DNA of 15,959 nt, taken from the NCBI GenBank assembly GCA_946480845.1, contig CAMLLJ010000031.1:1-15959 (forward strand), read 5' to 3'. The translations under genes and the position numbers were made by a program. Shown piece by piece: positions 6,832-14,956 of this stretch (position 1 is its first letter; each line of letters opens with the position of its first letter). The DNA is from an uncultured Gemmatimonadota bacterium (GTDB lineage Bacteria; Gemmatimonadota; Gemmatimonadetes; Gemmatimonadales; GWC2-71-9). The notes under the pieces are model-generated. The model searched no databases. It was not told the origin of the DNA and was given only the letters and a program-made list of their open reading frames with translations.

Positions 6832-7880
6832 TGGCGATGCCTGCGGGACGCCCGAGGGTAACGGTCATCATGCCGTGCCGGAACGAGCGCGCGCACATCC
6901 GGCAGAGTCTCGCCTCGGTCCTTGCGTCGGACCTGCCCCCGGCCGACATGGAGGTGCTGGTCGTCGACGGCGCCAGCACCGACGGGACGGCGGACCTGGT
7001 CCGCGAAATCGCCCGGAGCGAGCCCCGGGTGCGCCTGCTGGAGAACCCCGCGCGCATCGTCCCGACCGCGCTCAACCGCGCCATCCGGGAAGCCGCCGGC
7101 GACGTCATCGTGCGCCTCGATGCGCACAACGAGTACCCGCCCGAGTACATCCCGCGGCTGGTGGGCTGGCTCGAGCGCACCGGCGCGGACAACGTCGGTG
7201 GGGCGTGGGTCACCCGGCCGGGCGCAGCGACGCCTGTCGCGCAGGGGATCGCCCGCGCGCTCTCGCACCCCTTCGGCATCGGCAACGCGAAGTATCGACT
7301 TGGCGTGGGGGAGCCGGTGCGGGTGGATACGGTGCCCTTCGGGTGCTACCGGCGGGATGTCTTCGACCGCATCGGCCTGTTCGACGAGGAGCTGGTCCGC
7401 AACCAGGATGACGAGTTCAATCTCCGGCTCATTCGCGCCGGTGGAACAATTCTTCTCGTCCCCGACGTCGTCTCGTACTACCATGCGCGCGCCTCGTTCC
7501 GTCAGCTCGCGCGCATGTACTACCAGTACGGCTACTACAAGCCACTGGTCATCCGGAAAGTCGGCGCGGTCATGACGGCCCGGCAGCTCGCGCCGGCAGC
7601 CCTGGTCCTCGGGCTGCTGACGCTCGTGGCCGGCTCGATCGCCTGGACCGCGCTGCGACCGCTGCTGGCGGTCGCCGTGTCGCTCTACCTGATCGCCGCG
7701 GCGGTCGCCGCCGCGCACGCGGCGAAGGGCATGGGATGGCGCACGGCGGCCAGTTCCTTCCTCGCATTCCCCGTCCTCCATTTCGGCTACGGCATCGGCT
7801 TCCTGTGGGGTGCTGCGCGCCTCGCCGTCGGCCGCCACCGGCCCTCGACAAACCTCGGCGCGGTGCCGATTTCCCGTTGA
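6831..7880 (+). CDS. GT2-family glycosyltransferase, succinoglycan ExoA-like, with C-terminal membrane helices
   Basis: A 349-residue GT-A glycosyltransferase. The N-terminus VTVIMPCRNE and DGASTDGT (46-53) bind the nucleotide sugar; RLDAH (95-99) is the DxD-like site and NQDDEF (191-196) supplies the acidic catalytic-base region. Three hydrophobic stretches follow (about 252-274, 275-297 and 306-332), so the enzyme is anchored in the inner membrane with the catalytic domain inside. This arrangement matches ExoA-type transferases of succinoglycan assembly. Its ATG overlaps the ligase stop by one base, making it the last gene of the four-gene operon; an intrinsic terminator lies about 85 bases after its stop. 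The transferred sugar is unknown. Confidence 0.88.
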   Translation: MAMPAGRPRVTVIMPCRNERAHIRQSLASVLASDLPPADMEVLVVDGASTDGTADLVREIARSEPRVRLLENPARIVPTALNRAIREAAGDVIVRLDAHNEYPPEYIPRLVGWLERTGADNVGGAWVTRPGAATPVAQGIARALSHPFGIGNAKYRLGVGEPVRVDTVPFGCYRRDVFDRIGLFDEELVRNQDDEFNLRLIRAGGTILLVPDVVSYYHARASFRQLARMYYQYGYYKPLVIRKVGAVMTARQLAPAALVLGLLTLVAGSIAWTALRPLLAVAVSLYLIAAAVAAAHAAKGMGWRTAASSFLAFPVLHFGYGIGFLWGAARLAVGRHRPSTNLGAVPISR

Positions 7881-7885
7881 ATGGG

Positions 7886-7901
7886 CGGCATAATGATTGC
7901 G
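7886..7901 (+). promoter_or_regulatory. Second possible sigma54 promoter
   Basis: CGGCATAATGATTGCG has GG (7887-7888) and GC (7899-7900) exactly 12 bases apart, with CA after the GG and a complete TTGC -12 box, but three other -24 positions differ from consensus. Transcription would start near 7912, upstream of the terminator, and would reach the aminotransferase operon only by reading through. Weaker than the site at 2396. Confidence 0.35.
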
Positions 7902-7964
7902 CTGTCCGGTTACTAGCCACCTCAGAAATCGTACGGTAGGTTTGCCGGTCAGCGCGTCGTACGC

Positions 7965-7991
7965 AAACGTGGTCCTGGGGCCCACGTTTTT
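7965..7991 (+). terminator. Intrinsic terminator after the first EPS operon, or leader attenuator
   Basis: AAACGTGG (7965-7972) pairs perfectly with CCACGTTT (7982-7989) around a 9-base loop, and the 3' side runs into a run of five T (7987-7991). This is a standard Rho-independent terminator on the plus strand. It probably ends the operon that stops at 7880. Because GTTTGC (7940-7945) could instead pair with GCAAAC (7963-7968) and open the 5' arm, it might also act as an attenuator. Confidence 0.65.
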
Positions 7992-8085
7992 CCTTGATCC
8001 ACCAGCCAGTCCGATGTCGCGTATGAAGGCGGAGCCGCACCCGTCTCGGCAGGGAAGCACAGGGCCGTGTCGTGCCTTCGACACT

Positions 8086-8108
8086 ACGTGTGGCGATGTC
8101 GCCCACGT
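8086..8108 (+). other. Bulged hairpin in the aminotransferase leader
   Basis: ACGTG and GGCG (8086-8090, 8092-8095) pair with CGCC/CACGT (8100-8108) to give nine base pairs with one bulged T and an ATGT loop. No T-run follows, so it is not a terminator. The role is unknown. Confidence 0.35.
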
Positions 8109-8114
8109 GTTGCG

Positions 8115-8143
8115 TTGACGCGTCACTGCCTTGGTCTCATCGT
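8115..8143 (+). promoter_or_regulatory. Weak sigma70-like promoter for the aminotransferase operon
   Basis: TTGACG (8115-8120), a 17-base spacer and CATCGT (8138-8143) match the -35 box at five of six and the -10 box at three of six positions, giving a start near 8150, about 50 bases before the chosen ATG. It lies after the terminator, where a promoter is expected, but the -10 box is poor. Confidence 0.35.
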
Positions 8144-8201
8144 ATCCGTCGTTTGTACCGCCGGACCCGCACCATTTCATGCCGGATCAACCAGGCTGGA
8201 T

Positions 8202-9437
8202 ATGGATTCCGACCCTCGAACGCTCGACGGTAGCGACATCGGGACGCTGACCGGAGGTCTGCCGGCTGGCGCCCCGTCGATGCGTGCGAGCTACCTGCCG
8301 TTCTCACCTCCGGCGGTCGGCGAGGACGAAATCGCGGAAGTGGTCGATGCGCTGCGGTCCGGGTGGATCACCACCGGCCCCAAGGCGGGCCAGTTCGAGG
8401 CGGCGTTCGCCGCGCGGGTGGGGGCGCCAGGCGCGCTTGGCCTCAACTCCTGCACGGCCGGCCTGCACACCGCGCTGGCCACGCTGGGCATCGGGCCCGG
8501 CGACGAAGTGATCACCACCCCGATGACCTTTGCGGCCTCGGTCAACGTGATCGAGCATGTCGGCGCGCGGCCGGTCCTGGTGGACGTCGAACACGACACA
8601 CTGAACCTCGATCCAGCAGCCGTGGAGCGGGCCATCACCCCGCGCACCCGCGCCCTGCTTCCGGTCCACTTCGCCGGGCACCCGGCCGAGCTGGATCCGC
8701 TCGCGGAGCTGGCGCGTCAGCATGGGCTGGCCATCATCGAGGATGCGGCACATGCACTGCCCGCCGCCTACCGCGGCCGGCCGATCGGCTCGGGCGCCAA
8801 CCCCGTGTCGTTCAGCTTCTACGCGACGAAGAACCTGACGACGGGCGAAGGGGGCATGCTCACCGGGAGCGCGGAGTTCCTGGAGCGCGCGCGGGTCCTG
8901 AGCCTGCACGGCATGGACCGGGACGGCTGGAAGCGGTACGCCAAGGGCGGCAACTGGTTCTACGAGATCGTCGCGCCCGGCTTCAAGTACAACATGACCG
9001 ACATCCAGGCCGCGATGGGCCTGGCCCAGCTCCGCCGCCTGGACGCGATGCAGCGGCGCCGGCGCGAGGTGGTCGGCCTCTACCACGACGCCTTCCGGGG
9101 CGAGGACGCGCTGGAGCTGCCGGTGGAGCGGAGCCACGTCGAGCATGCCTGGCACCTCTATGTGGTTCGCCTGCGCCTCGACCGCCTGCGTATCGATCGC
9201 GACCAGGTGATCCGCGAGCTCACGGCGCGGAACATCGGCACCTCGGTGCATTTCATCCCGGTGCACCTGCATCCGTGGTACCGGGAGCGCTACGGGTACG
9301 TCCCCGGGCAGTTCCCCGTGGCCTATGCCAGCTATCTGCGGACGGTCAGCCTGCCGCTCCACCCCGGCCTCACCGACGAAGACGCCGGTGACGTGACGGA
9401 CGCGGTGCTCGACGTCCTCGAACGATTCCGCCGGTGA
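8202..9437 (+). CDS. DegT/DnrJ/EryC1/StrS-family PLP sugar aminotransferase
   Basis: A 411-residue fold-type I aminotransferase that moves an amino group from glutamate to a keto nucleotide sugar. Visible family features are RSGWITTGP (52-60), the NSCTAGLH cofactor loop (82-89), IIEDAAHA (178-185) with the Asp that holds the pyridine nitrogen, and SFYATKNLTTGEGG (205-218) with Lys210 as the PLP Schiff base. A GFKYNMTDIQAA segment lies further on. It stands four bases before the fused dehydratase, which would make the 4-keto-6-deoxy sugar it needs, so it is probably a PglE-like 4-aminotransferase. The start is uncertain: ATG 8202 has only a weak ribosome site, ATG 8280 gives the usual N-terminal length (MRASYLPFSPPAVGEDEI) but no ribosome site, and the frame stays open to 8067. 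Confidence 0.9.
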   Translation: MDSDPRTLDGSDIGTLTGGLPAGAPSMRASYLPFSPPAVGEDEIAEVVDALRSGWITTGPKAGQFEAAFAARVGAPGALGLNSCTAGLHTALATLGIGPGDEVITTPMTFAASVNVIEHVGARPVLVDVEHDTLNLDPAAVERAITPRTRALLPVHFAGHPAELDPLAELARQHGLAIIEDAAHALPAAYRGRPIGSGANPVSFSFYATKNLTTGEGGMLTGSAEFLERARVLSLHGMDRDGWKRYAKGGNWFYEIVAPGFKYNMTDIQAAMGLAQLRRLDAMQRRRREVVGLYHDAFRGEDALELPVERSHVEHAWHLYVVRLRLDRLRIDRDQVIRELTARNIGTSVHFIPVHLHPWYRERYGYVPGQFPVAYASYLRTVSLPLHPGLTDEDAGDVTDAVLDVLERFRR

Positions 9438-9441
9438 CGCA

Positions 9442-11952
9442 ATGACCGTGAAGCGGCTCCTCGATATCGGCAGTTCGGCGGTGGGGCTCGTCCTCCTCGC
9501 CCCGCTGTTCCTGGTCGTCGCCGTGCTGATCAGGCTGGACGACCGGGGTCCGGTCTTCTACCGCCAGCGCCGGGTCGGCCGGGGCGGGCGGCTCTTCTCG
9601 ATGTTCAAGTTCCGCAGCATGCGGGTGCGCGCCGAGGAGGATGGCCCGCTCACGGTGGGCGCCGATCCGCGCATCACGCGGGTGGGCTACTGGATCCGCC
9701 GCTTCAAGGTGGACGAGCTGCCCCAGCTCATCAACGTGCTGACCGGCGACATGACGCTGGTGGGGCCGCGGCCCGAGGTCGAGCGCTTCGTCGACCTGTA
9801 CACGCCGGACCAGCGCCGGGTGCTGGACCAGACGCCAGGCATCACCGACCCTGCCTCGCTCCGGTACTGGGACGAGTCGCGGCTGCTCGCGGAGGCTGCG
9901 GACCCCGAGCGCTACTACGCCACGCACATCCTGCCCGAGAAGGTCCGCATCCAGCTCGCGTACGCCGAGGAAGCGGGCGTGTGGAGCGACCTGATGGTGG
10001 TGATGCACACGCTGCGCCGGCTCTGGCCGGAGGCGCGGCCGGTGCTGATCGACCGGATCCTGGCCCACCGGAAGGTGCTCATCGTGGCCGCGCACGTCGT
10101 GCTCTTCGTGCTCGGCTGGCGGCTCGCGTTCGAGCTGCGGTTCGACTTCCAGATCCCGCCCAGCGACCTGTTCCTGTTCTGGACCACGCTGCCGGTGGTC
10201 CTGGCGGTGCGGCTGCTGGCGCACGCGGCATTCGGGCTGTATTCAGGATACTGGCGCCACGTGGGCCTCGGCGACCTCGCCAACCTGGTCAAGGCCGCGA
10301 CGGCGGGCATGATCGCCATCGCCGCGATCCTCTTCATGGACGGGCAGTGGCGCGGGGTCCCGCGGTCGGTCCTGATGCTCGAGTGGGCCGCCACGATCCT
10401 GCTGTCCGGCGGCGTCCGCTTCCTGGCCCGCTATTTCAAGGAGACCCAGGCCGAGCTGATCCAGGTGCCGGGCCGGGCCACGCTGGTCATCGGGACGGGG
10501 AACACGGCGGAGCGCCTGTTGCGGGAAGCGCGGCGCGACGGCCGCCGGGCCATCCGGGTGGTCGGCCTGATCGCGGTGGATCGCGCAGACCAGGACGTGG
10601 TCATGCACGGCATCCGCGTGCGCGGGACGCTGGCCGACCTGGCGGAGCAGATCGCCGAGCACCACGCGGAGTTCCTGGTCATCGCCCTCGACTCGCCCGA
10701 CGCCGACCTGATGCACCAGGTGGTGAAGGCCTGCGTGGCCACCGGGATCCAGTTCAAGACGATGCCCTCGCTCGAGGAGCTGCTCCAGGGAACCGGGCTG
10801 GCGGACCAGCTCCGCGAGGTGCGCATCGAGGACCTGCTGGGCCGTACGGCCGTGACGCTCGACCTGACCCGCATCTCCGGCGAGGTGGGTGGGTCGGTGG
10901 TGCTGGTGACCGGCGCGGGCGGGTCCATCGGGTCGGAGCTGGCGCGGCAGATCGCCCGGTTCGGGCCCCGGCGGCTGGTCCTGGTCGACCAGGCCGAGAG
11001 CCCGCTCTACTTCACGCATCTCGAGCTGGCTGATGGCTATCCTGGCCTCGAGCTGTCGGCTGCCGTGTGCGATGTAGGCGACGAGAGCAGCATGACGCGC
11101 GTCTTCCGCGCGGAGCGGCCCGACATCGTGTTCCACGCGGCGGCCTACAAGCACGTGCCGCTCATGGAGTCGAACATCGTCGAGGCGGTGCGCAACAACG
11201 TCCTGGGCACGCTGCTGGTGGCGGAGAACGCCGCGGCGGCGGGGGCGCGCAAGTTCGTGCTGATCTCCACCGACAAGGCGGTGAACCCGTCGAGCATCAT
11301 GGGCGCCACCAAGCGCGTCGCCGAACGGCTGGTGCTCGAGCTGCCCTCGCTCCGCGGCGGGCGCACCGACTTCCGCGCCGTGCGCTTCGGCAACGTGCTC
11401 GGGTCGAACGGCAGCGTGATCCCGCTGTTCGAGCGGCAGCTGCGCGCCGGCGGCCCGCTCACGGTCACGCACCGGGACGTGGAACGCTACTTCATGACCA
11501 TCCCCGAGGCGGTGCAGCTGGTGCTGGCCGCCGCCGTGGTCCCCGAGGCGGCCGATTGCGTCACCATGCTGGAGATGGGTGAGCCGGTCCGGATCGTCGA
11601 GCTGGCCGAGAAGCTCATCCGCCTCTCGGGACGGGAGCCGTACCGGGACGTCGAGATCGCCTTCACCGGGCTCCGGCCCGGCGAGAAACTGAAGGAGGAG
11701 CTCATGGGCTCCACCGAAGAGACGATCCCCACGACCGTCGCCAACGTGAAGGTCGTGCACCTGCCGGTCTCGGACGGGCGCGCCATCAAGGAATCGCTGG
11801 ACTCCCTGATGACCGCCGTCGCGCTGGGCGACCAGGCCCGGGTCCTGGCGGCGCTGCGCCATTTCGTCCCCGAGTACGTGAACCCGGCCGACGCGCCCCG
11901 CGAGCGGGATCTGCAGCGCGAGCCCGCCCGCGACCGCCGGGTGACCGCGTGA
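9442..11952 (+). CDS. Fusion of phosphoglycosyl transferase (PglC/WcaJ type) and membrane 4,6-dehydratase (PglF/FlaA1 type)
   Basis: One 836-residue frame joins two proteins that are usually separate. Residues 1-200 are a monotopic phosphoglycosyl transferase: a re-entrant helix (about 8-31, LLAPLFL break), KFRSM (56-60), the catalytic Asp91-Glu92 in VDELPQL and the GPRPE motif (108-112); it moves a sugar phosphate from UDP-sugar to undecaprenyl phosphate. Residues 212-330 hold about four membrane helices, 345-470 a first Rossmann domain (VIGTGNTAERLL), and 484-810 the SDR dehydratase with GAGGSIG (491-497), HAAAYKHVPLME (565-576), the Thr610-Asp611-Lys612 triad seen in PglF and Met620-x3-Lys624 in place of Tyr-x3-Lys; FTGLRPGEKL (741-750) is typical. 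There is no stop, frameshift or composition break at the junction (200-212). The gene starts four bases after the aminotransferase and its stop overlaps the next GTG. Confidence 0.9.
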   Translation: MTVKRLLDIGSSAVGLVLLAPLFLVVAVLIRLDDRGPVFYRQRRVGRGGRLFSMFKFRSMRVRAEEDGPLTVGADPRITRVGYWIRRFKVDELPQLINVLTGDMTLVGPRPEVERFVDLYTPDQRRVLDQTPGITDPASLRYWDESRLLAEAADPERYYATHILPEKVRIQLAYAEEAGVWSDLMVVMHTLRRLWPEARPVLIDRILAHRKVLIVAAHVVLFVLGWRLAFELRFDFQIPPSDLFLFWTTLPVVLAVRLLAHAAFGLYSGYWRHVGLGDLANLVKAATAGMIAIAAILFMDGQWRGVPRSVLMLEWAATILLSGGVRFLARYFKETQAELIQVPGRATLVIGTGNTAERLLREARRDGRRAIRVVGLIAVDRADQDVVMHGIRVRGTLADLAEQIAEHHAEFLVIALDSPDADLMHQVVKACVATGIQFKTMPSLEELLQGTGLADQLREVRIEDLLGRTAVTLDLTRISGEVGGSVVLVTGAGGSIGSELARQIARFGPRRLVLVDQAESPLYFTHLELADGYPGLELSAAVCDVGDESSMTRVFRAERPDIVFHAAAYKHVPLMESNIVEAVRNNVLGTLLVAENAAAAGARKFVLISTDKAVNPSSIMGATKRVAERLVLELPSLRGGRTDFRAVRFGNVLGSNGSVIPLFERQLRAGGPLTVTHRDVERYFMTIPEAVQLVLAAAVVPEAADCVTMLEMGEPVRIVELAEKLIRLSGREPYRDVEIAFTGLRPGEKLKEELMGSTEETIPTTVANVKVVHLPVSDGRAIKESLDSLMTAVALGDQARVLAALRHFVPEYVNPADAPRERDLQREPARDRRVTA

Positions 11953-12608
11953 GCCGCGGGCCCGTCCCCTTCATCCGAATGCCGAGGCCCGATGTGCGAC
12001 GCTCGATGACCATGCTGGCGCTGTGCTTCGCGCTGCTGACCGGGGCGGGGACGGCGGCGGCGCAGCAGGCCGCGGCCGCATTCACGCTGAAGCCCGGCGA
12101 CGTCGTCCGCGTCACGGTCTGGCGCAAGCCCGAGCTGAGCGGCGACTTCCGGGTGCTCGCGGACGGTTCCATCGCGCATCCGCTGTACCAGGCCATCAAC
12201 GTCAACGGCATGTCGATGCCGGCGCTCTCGACCCGGATGCGCGAGTTCCTCACCACCTACGAGCAGAATCCGCAGGTGGTCGTGGAGCCGATGCTCCGGG
12301 TGGCGGTCGGCGGCGAGGTGCGGACGCCGAACCTGCAGGTCCTCCCGGTCGGGACGACCATCGGCCAGGCGATCGCGCAGGCGGGCGGGGCGGGAGAGCG
12401 GGGCAACCTCCGCAAGGTGCGCCTGGTCCGCGAGGGCCGCGAGCAGCGGATCGACCTGACCGACCTTGAAACCAATGCCGCCGCCATTCCCGTCCTGTCG
12501 GGCGACGAGATCTACGTCGGCCGGCGCGGCGGCAATATCGGCGACGTGATCGCCCCGCTCGCGAGCGTCGTCGCCGCGGTGGCGTCGATCGTCAGCATTT
12601 CCCGATAG
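11949..12608 (+). CDS. Wza-like polysaccharide export protein (Poly_export/SLBB), short form
   Basis: A 219-residue outer-membrane polysaccharide export family protein. The GTG start overlaps the upstream TGA as GTGA, so translation is coupled; internal ATGs at 11979 and 12006 would still keep a signal peptide. The hydrophobic segment (about 20-35) ends TAAAQQ, a typical signal-peptidase I site, with no lipobox cysteine, unlike E. coli Wza. The Poly_export domain (about 45-115) has LKPGDVVRVTVWRKPELSG and DGSIAHPLY; one SLBB-type domain follows (VGGEVRTPNLQVLPVGTTI, about 118-137, to DEIYVGR). A hydrophobic C-terminal helix (about 197-216) ends the protein and may insert in the outer membrane. 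It would form the exit channel for the polymer with the Wzc-like protein encoded eight bases downstream. Confidence 0.9.
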   Translation: MSRGPVPFIRMPRPDVRRSMTMLALCFALLTGAGTAAAQQAAAAFTLKPGDVVRVTVWRKPELSGDFRVLADGSIAHPLYQAINVNGMSMPALSTRMREFLTTYEQNPQVVVEPMLRVAVGGEVRTPNLQVLPVGTTIGQAIAQAGGAGERGNLRKVRLVREGREQRIDLTDLETNAAAIPVLSGDEIYVGRRGGNIGDVIAPLASVVAAVASIVSISR

Positions 12609-12616
12609 CAGGTGCC

Positions 12617-14956
12617 ATGATGCGTGAACCGAATGCCCAGCCGGATGCCGCGTATCCCGACCTCATCGTGCCGGTGGACCCCCGGCGCGTCGTCGGGATC
12701 CTCCGCCGGCGGCTGCGGCTGATCGTCCTGATCACCATCGCCGCGGCGGGCATCGCCGCCGCGATGGTCTATCGTTCCGCCGCGCAGTATCGCTCGACCG
12801 CCGTCATTCGCGTCCGTGACGCGCGGGGGGCGGTGAGCGGCGGCATTGCCGCGGAGCCGGGCGCCCAGGCATCGGGCGGCCTGGTCGATCCGATCCGTTC
12901 GCTGATCCAGGTGCTCACCAGCCGCAGCGTCGCCGCGACCGTGGTCGAGAGCCTGCCGATCCTGCGGGTCAGGACCGATGACGTGCCGGTGACGACCTTC
13001 CGGGACCTCCAGATCGAGGGCCCGGGCACCCGGGACACGCTGTTCCTGGAGTTCTGGGATTCGGGTGTGCGGCTCGCAGGGGCGCCGCCGCAGGCGGCCG
13101 TGCCCTACGGCGAGCGGTTCGTGAGCTCCGGCATCGCTTTCACGGTCGCCGAGAAGCCCAGGAAATTCAGCTCCGCCCTCGAGGTGGTGTCCGCCGAGGC
13201 CGGCGCCAGCGGGTTCCGCGGCGGGCTCGAGGTCCTGGCCAGGCCGAACACGGACATCATCGACGTCCACTTCACCTCCGCCGATCCGGCACTGGCGCGG
13301 CTGGTGGCCGGTCGGCTGGTGGAGATCTTCCAGCGGATCGATGCCGAGATGGCGCAGCAGGTCTCGCGCGCCCGGCGGGAGTTTCTGGAGAAGCAGCTGT
13401 CGCAGATCGAGGAGGACCTCGGGAAGACCCGGAAGGCGCTCTCCGGATTCCGGGTCAGTACGCGCGCCTACAGCTCGCGTGACCGCTTCGCCTCGGAGCA
13501 GGCCGGAGTGAGTGCCCTGCAGGTGCGCCGGGCCGAGCTGGACGGCGAGCGCCGCCTCTACAACACGCTGCTGTCCCGGCTGGCCAATCCCGCCGAAGGC
13601 GGGGAGGGGATCACGGCGCTGCTGTCGTCGCCCGGACTCACGTCCAACCCGGTCGTGAGCCAGGTGGCGTCCCAGCTCGCGCGGTACGAGACCCAGCGGG
13701 ATTCGCTCACCACGGGCGCCTGGAGCAGCTCCACCTCCAATCCCGATGTCCAGCGACTCGACGACCTGATCGCGTCCTCGCGAACCCGGCTCGCGGCGTC
13801 CGTCCGCAGCCTGGTGTCGGTGCTCGATGCCCGGATCGCGGCGCTCGATGGCACGCGCAACCGCGAGCTGGCATCGTTCCGCGAGCTGTCCGGCAGCGAG
13901 GAGCGCGAAACCGAGCTGACCGAGGACGTCGAAACGGCGCGCCGGCTCGCCGAGCAGCTCCGGGCCGAATACCAGCGCGCCCGTCTCGCCGAGGCGGTGA
14001 ACCTCGGCCAGGTCGAGGTGATCGACAACGCGAGCCCGGCCCGCCGCCTGGGCCGCTCGCCGGTGGCCATTGTCCTGTTCGGCGTCGTGCTCGGCGCCGT
14101 CGCCGGCTGCGTCATCGCCCTCATCACCGAGTACCTGACGCCGTCCATCCGCCGCCAGGACGAGCTGACGGCCACGCTGGACGCCCCCGGCTCGATCGTC
14201 ATCCCGCGCGCGCTGGCCAGCAAGGCGCCCGATGGCACCCGCTTCGTCAACGGCGACCGCGCGCTGGTCACCATGGCGGATTCGTCGAGCGGCGCCTCCG
14301 AGGCCTACCGCGCGCTGCGGACGACGCTCCTCTTCTCCCAGGATGCGTCCGGCCTCAAGTCGATCATGGTCACCAGCGCCCTGGCCGGCGAGGGAAAGAC
14401 CACCGTGGCCGCCAACCTGGCGGTCGTCTTCGCCCAGCAGGGCGTCCGCGTGCTGCTCGTGGACTGCGACCTCCGCCGCGCGCGGCTGCATCACCTCTTC
14501 CATGTGCAGCGGACGCCCGGACTCACCACACTGCTCGCGGGCACCGTCAAGCCGGCGGCGGCCATCCGCGCCACCAAGGTGCGCAACCTGTCGATCCTGC
14601 CCGCCGGTGCGCCTCCGCCGAACCCGGCCGAGCTGCTCGGCGGCCAGGACATGGCGGCGACGCTCGAGTATCTCGTGGGCGAGTTCGACCTGCTGATCTG
14701 CGACTCACCGCCGCTCCTGGCGGCCGCGGATGCGTCGATCCTGGCCACCAAGACCGAGGGCGTGCTCATGGTGGTGCGGGCGGGGAAGGTGGAGCAGGAG
14801 GTGGTGCGGATGGCCCAGCAGCAGCTCACCACCGTCGGGGCCCGGGTGGTGGCCGCGGTGCTCAACGACCCCGACTCGGAGGTCAAGCGGTACGGCGGGG
14901 ACTACTACTTCGCGGGGTACGGCTCCGACTACCACGACGAGGAGACCCCCGGCTAG
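12617..14956 (+). CDS. Wzc-like polysaccharide co-polymerase fused to BY-kinase
   Basis: A 779-residue inner-membrane protein controlling chain length and export. Residues 33-52 and about 483-504 are the two membrane helices; between them lies the periplasmic Wzz-like domain with coiled-coil stretches (about 245-300 and 400-465). The cytoplasmic tyrosine kinase has Walker A AGEGKTT (590-596), Walker A' VDCD (Asp616, Asp618) and Walker B LLICDSPP (Asp696). The tail RYGGDYYFAGYGSDYHDE carries five tyrosines, the expected autophosphorylation cluster. All kinase motifs are intact. Phosphorylation cycling normally couples kinase state to polymer synthesis. The start is one of two adjacent ATGs (12617 or 12620) behind AGGTG. 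It is the last gene of the operon; its TAG shares bases with the stop of the convergent DUF983 gene. Confidence 0.93.
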   Translation: MMREPNAQPDAAYPDLIVPVDPRRVVGILRRRLRLIVLITIAAAGIAAAMVYRSAAQYRSTAVIRVRDARGAVSGGIAAEPGAQASGGLVDPIRSLIQVLTSRSVAATVVESLPILRVRTDDVPVTTFRDLQIEGPGTRDTLFLEFWDSGVRLAGAPPQAAVPYGERFVSSGIAFTVAEKPRKFSSALEVVSAEAGASGFRGGLEVLARPNTDIIDVHFTSADPALARLVAGRLVEIFQRIDAEMAQQVSRARREFLEKQLSQIEEDLGKTRKALSGFRVSTRAYSSRDRFASEQAGVSALQVRRAELDGERRLYNTLLSRLANPAEGGEGITALLSSPGLTSNPVVSQVASQLARYETQRDSLTTGAWSSSTSNPDVQRLDDLIASSRTRLAASVRSLVSVLDARIAALDGTRNRELASFRELSGSEERETELTEDVETARRLAEQLRAEYQRARLAEAVNLGQVEVIDNASPARRLGRSPVAIVLFGVVLGAVAGCVIALITEYLTPSIRRQDELTATLDAPGSIVIPRALASKAPDGTRFVNGDRALVTMADSSSGASEAYRALRTTLLFSQDASGLKSIMVTSALAGEGKTTVAANLAVVFAQQGVRVLLVDCDLRRARLHHLFHVQRTPGLTTLLAGTVKPAAAIRATKVRNLSILPAGAPPPNPAELLGGQDMAATLEYLVGEFDLLICDSPPLLAAADASILATKTEGVLMVVRAGKVEQEVVRMAQQQLTTVGARVVAAVLNDPDSEVKRYGGDYYFAGYGSDYHDEETPG

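Larger units (their letters stand above)
7881..8201. other. Intergenic/leader region between the two EPS operons
   Basis: No convincing gene lies in these 321 bases. It holds a sigma54-like site at its left end, an intrinsic terminator, a bulged hairpin and a weak sigma70-like promoter, each listed separately. Reading frames open here (for example upstream of the aminotransferase to 8067) lack the codon pattern of the neighbours. Confidence 0.7.

Noticed and set aside
7939..7946. GGCAAACC on the minus strand, resembling the 5' block of a second GEMM riboswitch
   Set aside because: No GAAA-capped arm or GACGCAAAGC block follows on that strand, and no minus-strand gene lies downstream.
8067..8201. 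Aminotransferase start at 8067
   Set aside because: The extra 45 residues (MSCLRHYVWRCRPR...) do not match the family N-terminus and overlap the leader hairpin and promoter-like elements.
12512..14503. Minus-strand 663-codon open frame opposite the Wzc-like gene
   Set aside because: Shadow frame with no recognisable domain; the plus strand has complete Wzz and BY-kinase motifs.
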